Below are positions 47,256 through 60,667 of a stretch of DNA of 64,000 nt, piece after piece. The notes below the pieces were generated by a model that was not told the origin of the DNA, did no database searches, and was given only the letters and a program-made list of their open reading frames with translations. The translations under genes and the position numbers were made by a program. The DNA comes from Glycine soja (Eukaryota > Streptophyta > Magnoliopsida > Fabales > Fabaceae). The stretch is taken from contig NC_041003.1 in assembly GCF_004193775.1 (NCBI RefSeq), positions 47,187,611 to 47,251,610 on the forward strand. Reading direction: 5' to 3'. The stretch's first letter is position 1; each line of letters opens with the position of its first letter.

Positions 47256-50200
47256 ATGGCACTTTTCTTTGTTCTGTTTCTATTAGCCTCTTCATTGACT
47301 CAAGGGTATGCTCAATTTCAACTCAAAAACGAAGCTTTTATATCCCTGTTGATTACCCAAAATGGCCTTGACTTTATGAAGGAGTTGCTGGTGAACAAGG
47401 CGATTTCCTCACTGGCCTCACTTGGATTGCCGAATATTGAAAAGACTGTGAAAATCCCAGTAGTGGGTAGTGTCTACATGGTGCTCTCTAACATCTCAAG
47501 TTATCATATTGATGTTCCTTCCTCGCATGTCAAGCCAGGGGAGACTGGAATTTCCATAATAGCTTCTGGGGTTACTTGTAATTTGAGCATCAATTGGTAT
47601 TACTCTTATAGTACATGGTTTGTGCCTGTTAAGACATCTGACAGAGATAGGGCAGAAGTTCAGGCATGAAATTGATCCTTTATTTTTTTTTTATTTGTTC
47701 AGGACGTTTTTATTTATAAGATTTAAATTTAAAATAGGGATGATTCTTTTTATAAAAACCTAATTTATAACATTCCTTCAATTAATCATTTTTAGACTAA
47801 AAATATTTTTTATTAAAAGACCAAGAAAAAAGAAATGTATCAACAAATCATTAAAAAAAAAGAAAAATATTAATAACAATGATAATTTTAAAAAAATTAT
47901 AAATTTAAGATAAATTTATTTTATCAACTAAATTAATTATTTTTCTTTACTTTAATAAATTAGATAATTCAATTTTATATACATGAATATGGAAAGGACT
48001 ATATGTACAGAGAATTTAATTAGAATGTATTTTAAAAGTTATTACCCGATTTTCATGTCTTTTAATGTTTACGTTTAAAGTTATTACCTACAAAATTAAG
48101 AAATATGAAACTAAAAATTCTTATATTTAAACTAAAATGATTTTATTTAATACCTTTATTTTTTAAACTTGTACTAGTGGTAGGTATTAAATAATAATAT
48201 ATTTGAGAAAAAAACACATTAATTAGACTTTGAAATTCTAAAACAACAAATATTGTGGAGAAAAAATAAAAAGTTAAAACATTAAAAAATATGAAAAAAG
48301 GTAGTATTTTATACCATTTCAATTATAGATTGTTATAGTGATTTTATTGATTTCTATTATAATTAATTTAAAAGTCATAATCAAGATGATTTCTCATGAG
48401 TTGACAATGACATGCATTAAAATTAAATTCAGATGTATGTGTGTGTGCAGAATTATGTTTAGTTAAGTTGCAAATTTGTGTTGTTAGTTGTTGTTTGAAA
48501 CATAATCTCTTTATGGGGGAGGGCTAGTTTCTTTGGTTCACTTGTTGCTTGTTGTTTCATTGGAATTTTAAGAGGTGTTTGTTGTAAATGGGATTGTTAA
48601 TAAGTGATAACTAGTTTTCTGGTATGCTTTGTGATTTGAAGGATACTATGTCATTGTCAGTTGTGGGTTTTGGTATATCTAACAATGTTAACTTGTTTAA
48701 TTATAAACCTCACTATGGCATTTATATGTGGTATTCTTGTTTTACTTATTTTATGGAATGTAAATACTCTTATTTTGATATATGATTATTCTTGTCTGCA
48801 TGGGATCAAAATGATATCTTCTTTTTTTAATTATTATTTCTCTTTCTGTCTGTTCATCTTCTTCACGACTGTAATCAGAAAGGAATTTGATTAGTGCTCC
48901 TGCTGGAAAGGTTGTAGGCATGGAAGTAGCACTTACATTGGGTTTGGAGAACCAGGAAGAGTCTTTGAAGCTGAAACTCAAGGACTGTGGGTCTAATGTT
49001 AAAGATATTTCAATAAAATTGGATGGAGGTGCATCTTGGCTTTATCAAGGGTATGGAAATATCCGTATTAGATTCTCATGAAGGATCATTGAGAAAGAGG
49101 ATATTGAGAAGACCACCTTTTGGAAACTTGCTGAGTATCATAATTTTATTGAAAGCCCTATATAGTCCACACAACATCTCCGCTCTTCATCCTTTTTTCT
49201 TAACTAAAAATTGTACAAGAAATACCCAAATCATGACATGAACTGGAATTTATCTTTATCTTCTCCTCCAGTTGTGGAGATTTCAAAATCAGAAAGCAGG
49301 TGCCAACATATTTGCATACATGACAATTGATGTTTTGGAAGAAGATGAAGTAATACCAATGGCATGCATATCATTGGTAAGATCATTAGTATTTAAATTA
49401 ACTACATTTATTATTATAGTTTATTTATGTGTATGTTTTATTCATCACCATTCTGAATATTACTTGGTGTACTAGATATTATTTTATGATAAATTCTACG
49501 GGCTGGTGTGGATGTAAAATGGAGTTCAGCAAGCTTAATTGTACAACTTTGAGAAGCTCTCTTTCATACTCTCTTTTTTCTATAAGGAAGCTAATCCATA
49601 TCAGTCTTTGTTAGTACTGTCATTTATCTTAAAAAAATACTTGGCTAATCAATCTTCCAGTCCAGTGGATTGGCTTGTTGGTCAAGTGGTCAACAGTCCT
49701 TGCTAGGATAGTAGGTTGTTTTGGCTGCAGACTATTTGTGTTTGCCCTGTATGTCAGACTCGTGAATATTTATCAGTTTAAGGGATTGCTATCAATGATT
49801 GCTTCAACTCAATAATATATTTTTGAGTATTCAACTACAATGATTGCTTGGTAAGAAATAGGCAAATTTTGGTTTCCTCTACCTTACACTAGCATCAGGA
49901 AAAGCTGAGTTTAAAGAACCAATCATTTTAGCAGTTTAGTTTTGTAGTGATGTTGCAACTGATTGTTATTCAAATGAATTACTGAAGTTTGTCACGATTA
50001 GTGTTAGTAAGGTGCTACTTTGTTTTTGTATATTTGTGCAAGGTATATTTTATCCAGATACTATGTGTATCTACTCAACCACTGGTGGATAGGGGGAACA
50101 TAATTGAAGAATAGTCAGCTTAAAAATAATTAAAGCTAACATTGTGTGGTAGACTATGTTAGAATATTAGGAAACTCATTGTGTTGGGAATCTTATGATG

Positions 50201-50934
50201 TAAGTATTGATGAATTATTAAGTATAAATAGGTATTGGTGCTTGCTTTGCATCACGTATGACATAACATGCCTATATTTTCATCAGATGCCAATTATTCA
50301 GAATCTCTTACTCTCCTTTTCCTTCTAACCCCCATAATCTAAAATTGGCATTGGAGCAGTGCCACCCTCCATGACCAAATCCTGCCACTAACAGAGCTGC
50401 CGAATTCCCAAAATTTATCAGATCATGTATTGCCCCTGTTTGTTGTTGTAATGTATTGCTCCTTTACAATGAATGACTGCTATTGTTATATTGCATCCTG
50501 TTTACACAGGTAATTCAAGGTACTGGCCTGGTCAAAATCAAAGGAAACAACTTCGTAGGTTCTATCAGATTGAATGACTTTCAAATGTCATCGAAATGGA
50601 GCAACATTGGAAATCTGCGGATGTACCTCATTCAGGTGTCTTTCTGTTTCATGTTTGTACAAGAAGCGTGATAAAAAATACTAAAATTTTAATTCTAAAG
50701 TTTCTCACGAATGATGGCTGTTCTCTTTTCCTACTGCAGCCAGTTGTGTGGACACTTATTGAAACCATCTTCTTGCCATATGCAAATGCACGCCTCAGTA
50801 GGGGGTTACCTTTGCCCATCATTCATGGTTTCATCTTACAAAACGCAGAGATAATCTTGTCAACTTCAGGACTTGCAGTTTGCAGTGATGTAGCTTTTGC
50901 AGATTCAAACAAGCGTTTTCTTCAATTAAACTGA
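47256..50934 (+). pseudogene. LBP/BPI-family gene lacking its middle exons
   Basis: Exon 1 (47256-47663, 136 aa) has a signal peptide (MALFFVLFLLASS, cut after YAQ) and the BPI N-terminal pattern (FISLLITQNGLDFMKELLVN, GSVYMVLSNIS, SIIASGVTCNLSINWYYSYST). The next exon (48911-49050) gives VVGMEVALTLGLENQEESLK and KDISIKLDGGASWLYQG. Expected VDAFEE...LLNTAEW exons, about 150 residues, are absent. A remnant at 49210-49376 encodes YKKYPNHDMNWNLSLSSPPV and VEISKSE, shifts frame by one extra A, and resumes GANIFAYMTIDVLEEDE. The last exons (50510-50635, 50740-50934) are intact and encode LRMYLIQ and PVVWTLIETIFLPYANARL. The exon-1 donor is GC, not GT. Relatives (At1g04970 type, about 480 aa) bind bacterial lipopolysaccharide in the apoplast. 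Best read as a recent pseudogene; a shortened transcript remains possible. Confidence 0.75.
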
Positions 50935-50939
50935 GTACA

Positions 50940-52350
50940 TAAAAAGAGTGTATGGTTATTGATCATGGAATGTAAATAGTTCAAATCAGAAATCAAGATG
51001 ATGCATCTACTTGTGCATTCTTATTTCATTTGTTAATTGCTACTTGCTAGGAAATTGGGCAACCATCTGTACAAACTTTGATTCAAATACTTGCACCGCC
51101 AGTTATCATGTAAGAAGTAGAGGTTTATCAAACCTTACAAAAGAGCATGTGCACATTTGGATTAGAGTTAGTATTTGAATAAATTTGATGTTACAAACTT
51201 GGTTTTGATTATGACTGAGTAGATTAAAATCATTCTAGAAAGCACAAAATTTAAAGAAAAAATCATAATACACCATATTATTGCAACATTAATATGGGTC
51301 CATAAAAGAAGGAGGCAGGCATCTCCGATGGCAAAGTGAAGGTTCTTATGTAACAAAAAAAAAAGTGAAGGTCTTATTACACTCTTTGGTAAAGTGGAAT
51401 GGAAGTGAATTGATGAATATAGAGCGTAAAAGTGTAACTCTTTTTTTTTATTATTGTTTACTTCACTTGTTTTCGGCTCCCTTTACTATAGGAATATATA
51501 AGGAGTTTAACATATATGTAAAATAATTTTACATCGTTATTTAATTATAAATTATTATTTAAATTATTTTAATATAATTATTTTAAAAATTAACAAATTT
51601 ATTTTATATTAAAAATTTTAATTGAATTATGTGTAAAAAAATTATATTATAAGTACAAAATCCTTCTTCTCTTAAGAATTTTAATAACTTTTATTGTAAT
51701 GATATAATCATTTAATAACTTAAAATAGATTTAGCATACTATGTTGCAAAATAATTTTAATCATAGGAACTAGTTACTTATATAAGAACTAATTCTTCTA
51801 TTTAAAAGCCGTATCAAACTCCTTCATCGGTAATTTCTTACAACATTGTGCAACAGTATTAATTATCTATTTAAAAAAATTATTTATTTCTAAAATAAAA
51901 AGCTAAAAGAAAGTAATAACCATATATAAAAAAAGTAATAGAATATGTAACTTGACCTTTAAACAATATCACTATTCATAAATTATAATAATAACTATAT
52001 CAAGTTATTCCAGAAGAAAAATCATATCAAATTATCAACTTTATCTCAACTCAAAAAGATTAAGAGCATCTTATGTTCACCAAGGAAACATCTATCTGAC
52101 GGGAGAATCCTATTTAATTTTCTCTCTATGCAAAAGTAGTACTAAATAAATACATTGTCAAAATTTGAAAATGAATACAAAAAATGTTCTTCAGAAGTTA
52201 AACGACAGTGTTTTGCAAGTTAACCTTATCCTCCAATTCCATCAAAAACGTACACAAGGTTCAGGCAGACACCAACGTTGTTAAAACCCAGATTAAACCC
52301 TCCATTTTCTCTCCCTCTCTTTCTATCTCTCTCTGCTCCAATTCACAGAT
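50940..52350. other. Intergenic DNA between the LBP-like gene and TRZ2
   Basis: 51489-51655 is a palindrome-rich, AT-rich segment (GTAAAATAATTTTAC and GTGTAAAAAAATT) probably of MITE origin. A CT-rich leader precedes the TRZ2 ATG. No gene. Confidence 0.5.
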
Positions 52351-52354
52351 AACA

Positions 52355-54873
52355 ATGCAAATTTCTCTTAGCAATTTAGCTTTCAAGACCCCTCAACTCT
52401 TCCCAATTCAGCACCCCATTTTCCCTCCAAAGGCACCACTGTACCACCACCAAGTTTCAACGCAGAGCCATGTCAACAATGTCCTGAAAGGGTCGTCGGG
52501 GTATTTGTCAGAAATCAGCAAAGCGATTGATCACGAAGAACAGTACCGGTTAGCCCGGTCGCAGGTTAACCGGAAAGTTTTGGACTTGGAAGGTTATTCC
52601 ATAGAGGGTCTTTCAGTTGGAGGCCAAGAGACATGTATCATAATCCCTGAGTTCAAGTGCACTTTTGACATTGGGAGGTGCCCTAGTAGGGCTATTCAAC
52701 AAAACTTCCTTTTTATTACTCATGCTCATCTTGATCACATTGTAAGGTTCTCCACTTTTGTCACCAATAACGTTTTCTGTGTTGGTGTTTTTGTTTTGTT
52801 TTGTTTTGGATTAGTAAATGAGAAAAAAAGTTATGCGCTATGGAAAAAGCTTTACATATTCATTCAATCACAACTCATATTGTATGATAAGTTTGTTGAA
52901 TTTAAAATAATTATCTTAAAATAATTTAAACGGTGATTTGTGATTGAATGATTGTGTAAAATTGGTTTACACTGGCAGTGCATAGACATTAAACTCAAAG
53001 TCAATTCATAGTTGATTGACATGGCCTGAAGGCTGTTTGGTATGAAAAAAAAGAGTCTTGTTTTTGTTTTCTGTTTTAAGTATATATAGGAAATAATGAA
53101 AACAAATTAATAAAAAGCTATTTTCGCTGTTTCTTACAGTAACTTTTGAAAAGAGAAAATAAAGTCAAGACACTGACATTTTTTTGTAATTAGGTGTGAA
53201 AGTAGAAAGTGAAAGCAGAAAATGAAAATAGAAAATGTTTTCTCAAACCAAACAGCACCTTAAGTTTTTTATGTTAGAACTTAGGCCTATTTGTGAGGGA
53301 TAACTTAGATGGCATACATAGGCATGTTGAATGCCAATTCAATGTGAGAGGAGGTTTGGGTTTAAGATGCATTGGAAAACGGGATTTTACTAAGCCAGAC
53401 ACACTCTAAAATCAACTTACGTAATCTAATGCTGGCCTTTCTTTTTGGGAGGCATCAAATACCTGTGAATGTGCTTTTGCATCCTAGTAATGTGTTTGTA
53501 AGTTATACGCATTCTGTGTATCCTGTAAATTAGATGTTAAGTTAAATTAGCCTAAGGGTGTGATGATTTTGAATGATTTAGGGAGGGCTGCCAATGTATG
53601 TAGCTAGCCGTGGTTTGTTCAATTTGAAACCTCCCACTGTGTTTGTACCTCCTTGCATCAAAGAGGATGTTGAGAAGCTGCTTGATATTCACAGAACAAT
53701 GGGCCAAGTTGAATTGAACGCTGAAGTGGTCGCTTTGGATGTGGGTATGTGTCATTTGTATATCTTTGATGATCAGGATATATCTTCAAGGAAATGATGT
53801 GTGAAGCTTCATTTCAGGGGAGACGTATGAGATACGGAATAACCTTGTTGTCCGACCATTCAGAACACAACATGTTATACCCAGCCAGGTATCTTTTGAT
53901 CAGCATTCTGTAGCCCTTGTCTTTTAAATGAAGGGTAAATTAAATTATATCAGTGTTAGTAGTTACCTCATTCCTTGTACAAAAACTTGTCCAAAAAATT
54001 AACTGGTTTCAGCTTACCATACTTTTGTTGCCATCTATAGTATTGTCTTCTGTTTCTAGATATTTTCAGTATGAATTCTTTTGAAGAAATGCCATCTGGC
54101 CATTCCCATGCTTTGTTTGCTGAAAACACATACTTATTTTATGCAGGGTTATGTAGTCTACTCAATCAGGAAGAAGTTGAGGAAACAGTATGCCCACCTG
54201 AATGGGAAACAAATTGAGAAATTGAAAAAGTCAGGCATTGAGGTCTGTAATATCTGTAACTCAATTCTGATTTATATCTTCTTTGATCTTTACCTTTAAT
54301 GAACTCTCCTTTCTAGATTACAGACATGATATTGTCGCCTGAGGTGGCCTTCACTGGTGATACAACATCAGATTTTATGCTTGACCCATGTAATGCTGAT
54401 GCATTGAGAGCAAAAATTCTTATAACTGAGGTATGGTACAATATTTTAATGAAATGGGTACAATTATTTCATCTCCCAAGTTCAGCGGACTTTGAGAATT
54501 GACAGCATGATCAGCTGAAATCCTTAGAAATAGAGAATAGCTATAGAGGTTCAGATCTCAAGTATGGGACAATGTCTTAAAATATATATATGCAAGAAGT
54601 TTAGCATAAAATTATAAAAACTGCCTTCAAGTGTATTTCATTCCATGAATTAAATGGACCTTTAATTCAACCGTTCCTTAACTTGTTCTTTAAGATGATC
54701 ATGTTTACAACTTGAGATATTATAATGGGAATTTTCAGTTAATTCTTTTGTGCTTGGTTAGAATGAAATTGGAAGGAATGAAAACAAATAGTGAAAAGGA
54801 TGAGATTATAATTTTTTATGGTTTTCAGTTTATGAATTGAGGTGGTTTCTTCCTTCCTGCTTGCCATCCTTTC

Positions 54874-54936
<63 letters not shown>

Positions 54937-56189
54937 GAAAGCAATTTTTGCTTGCCTATGCAAATGTGAAGATGAGAGAATGGGTAGAGGCTACAACTAA
55001 AACTTCTTGAAGATATTATTACCATTCTTTGTAGTGTGCGCTGACTTCTTTATTGCTATCTTAACTTTATCTTTGTTGTTTGATCGCTTTTCTTGTTGAA
55101 ACTCTCTTAATAGGCAACTTTCCTAGATGATTCATTCAGCATTGATCATGCTCGGCAACATGGTCATACACATTTATTTGAGGTATATGACATGTTTCAT
55201 CCTTTCATGGCTACTTTATAGTTAGCTTGACAAAATCAAATATGCTCAAAGGTCAACTTTTGCAGCTTTGTGCTTGTCCTTCCTCTTTTGTGTTACTGTT
55301 TTTTTTGTAAGACTGATGCAGTGTTCATGTTTATCATAATCTTTTTATCATCAACAGCTTTTTTGTGGCCAAATGTTACAGAATAGTTCCACCAAGTACA
55401 TAACTGATTACACGCATATGCCATGTTGCATTTATGATTCAATCTCATGCCATTTCAAAATGAAAATCTAGAGTCTCTATGGCTCTACCTTCTCAGTCAA
55501 ATTCACTCCACTTATTCTTGTATTTGACTGATTCTCAGAATGATGACTCTACCGCATATTATATTGAAGAGTTCCTGATTAGTAAGCTTTGTTAATTATG
55601 TAGATCATTGCAAATGCACAGTGGATTCGCAACAAAGCAGTTCTGTTGACTCATTTTTCACCAAGATATACTATAGAGGTAATGTTATAGTTTTCCTTTT
55701 AGTTTTTTGAACCTGCAAGTTGCATTACCCAAGGGTTCATATTTTCATGAATTCCAATTAGAAGCAAAACTCCAAGATTTGTGAATTGTCTTGACCTTCC
55801 ACTTGGAGGAACATATATGCATTTTATAATAAAGCCAAATTTAGTTGCAACTCCCTAAGTGTTTTTGTTGGTGTTGTTCAATCAGAATTGAAGTTTTACC
55901 TTGATAATTTGCATAATAAACATCTGCGTTGAAGGACATCACAGATTATTGAAATGAAATTCCAATTCTGATCAGACAACACCACCAAAATCTCTTAAGA
56001 AATCACATCTAAGTTTTGTTCTTGTAGTAATGTTAAGAAATTTGTGCCTCTTTCATAAGTCAGTGAATAAAATAGGCATTTACAATTTTTTATCCTCAGG
56101 ATATTCGTCAAGCTGCATCAAAATTGCAGTCCAGGTTGTCTGCTAAAGTGGTTCCTCTCACAGAAGGCTTCAAATCTATGTACTCTTAA
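52355..56189 (+). CDS. TRZ2: tRNase Z, short chloroplast-type (TRZ2), 8 exons, 354 aa
   Basis: Exons: 52355-52741, 53582-53744, 53818-53888, 54147-54242, 54317-54430, 55114-55182, 55604-55678, 56100-56189; all GT-AG, and the frame is continuous. The enzyme is a metallo-beta-lactamase-fold endonuclease that removes the 3' trailer from tRNA precursors. Zinc-binding motifs are present: HAHLDH (123-128), H202 in RTQH, D254 in FTGDT, HGHTH (293-297) and H317 in LTHFS. The first 60-70 residues are Ser/Thr/basic-rich without acidic runs, consistent with a chloroplast transit peptide; plastid targeting is inferred. The length equals my recollection of Arabidopsis TRZ2. The start is the first ATG after a CT-rich leader; the frame upstream is open to 52208 but has no ATG. 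Introns 1 and 5 hold MITEs and a (TA)n array. Confidence 0.93.
52848..52995. mobile_element. MITE-like repeat in TRZ2 intron 1
   Basis: Same family and orientation as 44305-44455: TTTACAT...CACAACTC, TATGATAAGTTTGTTGA, GTGTAAAATTGGTTTACACT and CATAGACATTAAA. Confidence 0.5.
53029..53262. mobile_element. MITE of about 234 bp with CTGTTTGGT inverted ends
   Basis: The left end AAGGCTGTTTGGTATGAAAA and the inverted right end AAGGTGCTGTTTGGTTTGAG form terminal inverted repeats. The interior is purine-rich with repeated GAAAATAGAAAATG blocks and is non-coding. The ends resemble hAT-type MITEs; no unambiguous 8-bp target duplication was seen. Confidence 0.6.
54879..54932. repeat. (AT)n microsatellite in TRZ2 intron 5
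   Basis: About 54 bp of AT repeats. Confidence 0.95.
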
Positions 56190-57814
56190 GTGTTAAAAAA
56201 ATGTCACTAGTTGTATCTCCGTTTCATTTTTTTTTATGCATTGTATCTCCGTTTCATAGTTTCTTGTAAATTAGGTATATTTGTTTTCAGTTTTTTTTTT
56301 ATTAATTAACTTGTAAGCTTTCCATACATTACTAAGAAACGAAGTAGCACGAATGAGTAGTCAGTACCCTTATGTAACTTACAATTTAGTAAAGCCTTAA
56401 AAATTATGTTTCGCCCAACATTAAAATCTGCTTCATATGTATATGGCTATAAAGCATTGGTTTAATTGAGTGTTTTTGGACTAATAATAAGTTTGATTTG
56501 GATATCTAAATTGTCTTTGATTAACTCATTAAAGTGATGATTTAGTTCGGTCCCTGTTAAAATATTAATTTTTATTTTTAACTAACACCTAAAATTACTT
56601 ATTATTCACACAAATTATTTTATTCATATTTATTTTAGAGAAACCATTTTTGTGTTTGTGATAAATCCAAACTCGACTTACGCAATTAAAGTGTGTATGG
56701 AGAAAGTTATCATAATCTCTTCCCTTTGAAAAAAGGGAAGTCATAATCATGTCTTCGTTACTTTCCAATCATCTAGGCTTATATTTCAGAAGTTATTTTA
56801 CTCTATTAAAAAAAGATTGATATTCATTTTACACGGTGAGAATTAAATATGTATTTTTTATTAAATAAATTATTTTTACTTTCAAGTTTGATACTTGTTA
56901 ATTTAATATGTAAAATTAGAATGTAGGTAAAGTTAATTACATAGTTTTGAACTAAATTTGGAAATTAATATCCAAAATTTAGAAAAGCTCGACTGCTCTT
57001 GGTCCACTGCATTAATTTCATTCATATTTTTTATAGTTTTTTTTATAAAAAAAAAAACATTTTTTTATTTTATTTTTTATGAAACTGTAAAATTAGTTTG
57101 ACTATGATTTATGTTAAAAAGCGCTTTTGAACCCTGTCGATTCCACTGCAATAATTCCATCATTTATATATGTATGAAATCATAACTTATTTTTTGGTGA
57201 GTATTTGTAAAATTAATTTTAAATAAAAATAATTTAGTAACACTAATTTTGAAGTTATATAATTTATGTTTGAATATATTTTATAAATAAGTTAATGACA
57301 AATTCAGTATAGCTTTTTTATTTAACAAAAAACTATTTAAAGTTATTTTAATATAAAATTCGTTTTAGAATTAAAAGTAATACTCAACTTATAATCAAAC
57401 AAGTGAATATGCGCTAAAAATCGTAATTCCGGAAAATTCAATTTTCAACCTAACAAGCACTTTCAAAATTCATATTGAAGAAAATCATCATAATTTGACA
57501 AAAATGTTTTTATTTATCTATATAAGCTGCGCCAAACTCGTGTAGACATCCGCATCTAATCTAAGGAGTCATTTTTGTGGGCCAAAGGCACCGAACTTGA
57601 CCCCTCAATGAACAGATAATTGACTATGATATGCCAAAAAACAACACCACATCACAAATGGATAAACCTCTCCACAAAGTCGGTTTGATAGATAACCCAA
57701 TATCTTATGTGAATTGATTAACATTTTACTATGACTATGTATGTAAAAAGGATTTTTTTTAGGAGAGACAAAATACCTATTTGGAAAAGAAACTTTTCTA
57801 TCAAGTTAAAATTA

Positions 57815-57866
<52 letters not shown>

Positions 57867-60360
57867 AATTTTTATCTAAAATAAAATCTACTTTTAGGAA
57901 ATTTAAATATATATTTTTAAATTAGAACTTGTATAAGTCAAATTTCTTGGTACTATATTTTTCTTTTTGTGCTATATTTAAGAGGTTGTCATATCTAACA
58001 TATATTTTTTTATATACATGAATTTAGAGACTGAATCACTCATTATATGCTTATTATCTATTAACTATATTAATTCATATGTATTATTATTAGATTAATG
58101 GTTTTAAATTAAATTAAACAGAAAATGTGATTATATTACTGATGTCATAAGTTTTCTTTTTCTTTGACTAAAATACACATAGACATAATCTTTGAAATAG
58201 CGATGTTAGGATTTACAAATTCTAATCGATGACGTTACATGTAAAGTTTACCTGGAATACTAATTCGCTTTACCAAACATATTAGGTAAATAACTTGTTT
58301 GTTTAGCTTAACTAATTGCCAAGATGCTTTTATAATATAATAATAGTATAAAACAAAATGAGCTTGCTCGTGCTTCAAATTAAATTATTCTAACATTGAC
58401 TTAACGTGTATTTGGATCTATTTTTTAAAAAAAAATTACAACTATCTTACGTAATTATTTTAAAAATATATTATTTTCTACTTCAACTATATTTCTAAAG
58501 ATACATAAAAGAATTTAACTGTCACGCAGTTACAATTAAAAAAAATTCATTGATATGACTTCTAACTTTATTATTATAAAATTCAACAAACTTATCTGAA
58601 TAACAATATATAAATTATTAATATTATCAAACTATTACCTATTTCTTTTCAAACTTAAAAGACTTTTTACATTAAAATTAAGCATAATACAAATCTCAAA
58701 CAAAGTTAGAGGTACAAAAGTAGTTTAACTTTATTAAAATGCTCAAAACGAAAGTATCATTGCTTAAGAACCAAATCACAAATAATTTGTTTTTTCTAAT
58801 AAAAAGTACAAACAGTTTTTTTTAAAAAAAAAACAATAAAAATTGGGGAGACTTTTCTTTCAGCCCCGTGAAAACTTTCTTGAAGGAGAGAATTTCTTTC
58901 CAGCATAATTGTTAATATGGATTGGGCACATCAACCTAGCTAATCTGATTTCACTAAAATGGTAGTTAGGTTAAAAAATGACTCACCAAAAATAGGTAAT
59001 ATTGATTTAACTCACTTAACATGCATATTAATTAGATCTGAATTGGGTTAATACGATTGAAAGAAATTGTAAAAAATAAAAATAGATTAAAACTATTTGG
59101 GAAGACAATAATCCTAATACTCTTTTGTCTTTCTAGAATGGTGCACGTTGGTGTAATGAAATGAGATGTTAGTTGGCTTCAAAGTTGACTCTCTCACAAT
59201 GATAACCCCATGCAAACACTCTGATAATTAAGTTAGTAGTGATTTTATCATATAAAGTTTTGCTTTAATTTGGATGGGAAAAAATGTATTCATATGAAGT
59301 CTTGGGTGAAGATACTTATGGGGAAAGGGAAGTGACATGAATAGATAGATCATTAGATCATATTGTTAGTCTTTTATTGCTTTTCCATTAGCTTTTGAGT
59401 CAAAAGTAGACCATCAATGCATGTATGTGCAAGAGAAAATGCTATATATAAATTATATTGCCAAGTCCATTCTTAAAAAATTGTACAATTTGGTGTCTCG
59501 GATGATTTAGTCATGCACCAACAAGATTAACTACAGATATGCTATCCAGGGTGTTGAGATGAAAGTGAACCCTCTTTGATTAGGCTAGGTCCTTAGACCA
59601 TTTTTTGGCCTAAGATGGTACCATAACATATATTTTTTCCACTTAATTACTAATATTTCCTTCTTTTTTTTCCTCCCAGTTCACTATTCATTGATCATCC
59701 ATCATGTTTCATTCATCATCAATGAGAGGCAAGAGCTACTTGAAGAGAGGTGAAAACAATTATTATATTTCAATTTGAGTGTTAGTTATATGGTGTTTAA
59801 AGATTTGAAATTCTGGTAACAATATGTAGGATTTGAGTTTTGATGGAACCATGAGATTTGAACTAAAGATAGAGGATCTCTCTCAAAAAAACTAAAGATA
59901 GAAGATGAATGAAATAATAGAAGAAATAAAGAAAATTCCTAAATACTTACCCGTTATATCTTACATTGATTTCAATCTTATCCCTTATCCAATATTAATA
60001 TTATTAATTAATTAATTAAATGTTAACAATTCTTTCCTACTTACAGCAAGACCTTTTCTATATTTTTTAAAGAAAAATCCAATTTTGTTAACTCGTATAT
60101 ACTTCATACCATTATCACTTACCACACAATACACTTTATATACGAAAATACATGAATCTATATCATTTTGTAGTATACGATACTATTTTTTTAACTGGAA
60201 AGGATCCAAGGCTTCTATTGAACCAATCCATTTTAGAGTAAAGAAATATCTTTATTCACTGTGCAAGCCAAAATCGAATCTTAAATTTTGATTAAAAGAA
60301 TTAAGTATTGAATCCCTTGTATCAATTGTGTTGAATTACTTATTTACATATAATATCTTT
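56190..60360. other. Intergenic DNA; (AT)n at 57819-57862
   Basis: Presumed TRZ2 3' UTR to about 56300, then long AT-rich DNA without a recognised gene. Confidence 0.5.
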
Positions 60361-60362
60361 AA

Positions 60363-60626
60363 TACTTTCCGTCTTTCACTATAAGAACTTTTTTGAGAAA
60401 TTTATTTGTCCATTTTTTATAAGATTTTTTTAATAATTTTAAGATGCATTAATATTTTTTTACATATTTTTATTTAATTTTTTTTCAAACATTAATGAAA
60501 AATAAGTAAATCGATAAAAAAAATTAAAATGATAATAGAAATAATTAATAGATCGAATATAATTAATTAAATTAATTATTTTTTCTAAAGACATGAATTA
60601 ATTGAAAAAAAAGATGGAAGAGAGTA
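60363..60626. mobile_element. Stowaway-like MITE, about 264 bp, TA target site
   Basis: It begins TACTTTCCGTCTTTCACTAT and ends ATGGAAGAGAGTA. Inverted, the right end reads TACTCTCTTCCATCTTT, matching the left end and the TACTCCCTCCGT-type ends of Stowaway/mariner MITEs. The internal TATAAGAACTTTTTT near the left end is also typical. Confidence 0.65.
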
Positions 60627-60667
60627 AGATCTAAACAAATCCCTTGTTGATTGTGTTATACACAATT

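Noticed and set aside
47111..47371. Open frame overlapping the LBP-like start
   Set aside because: It is out of frame with the recognised signal peptide and BPI domain; it is leader sequence read by chance.
49665..49760. Possible SINE (GGCTTGTTGGTCAAGTGGTC)
   Set aside because: Only the A-box-like part is visible; the B box and ends could not be defined.
52208..52354. In-frame upstream extension of TRZ2
   Set aside because: It starts at GTG, has no ATG and is CT-rich leader sequence; the family start fits the ATG at 52355.
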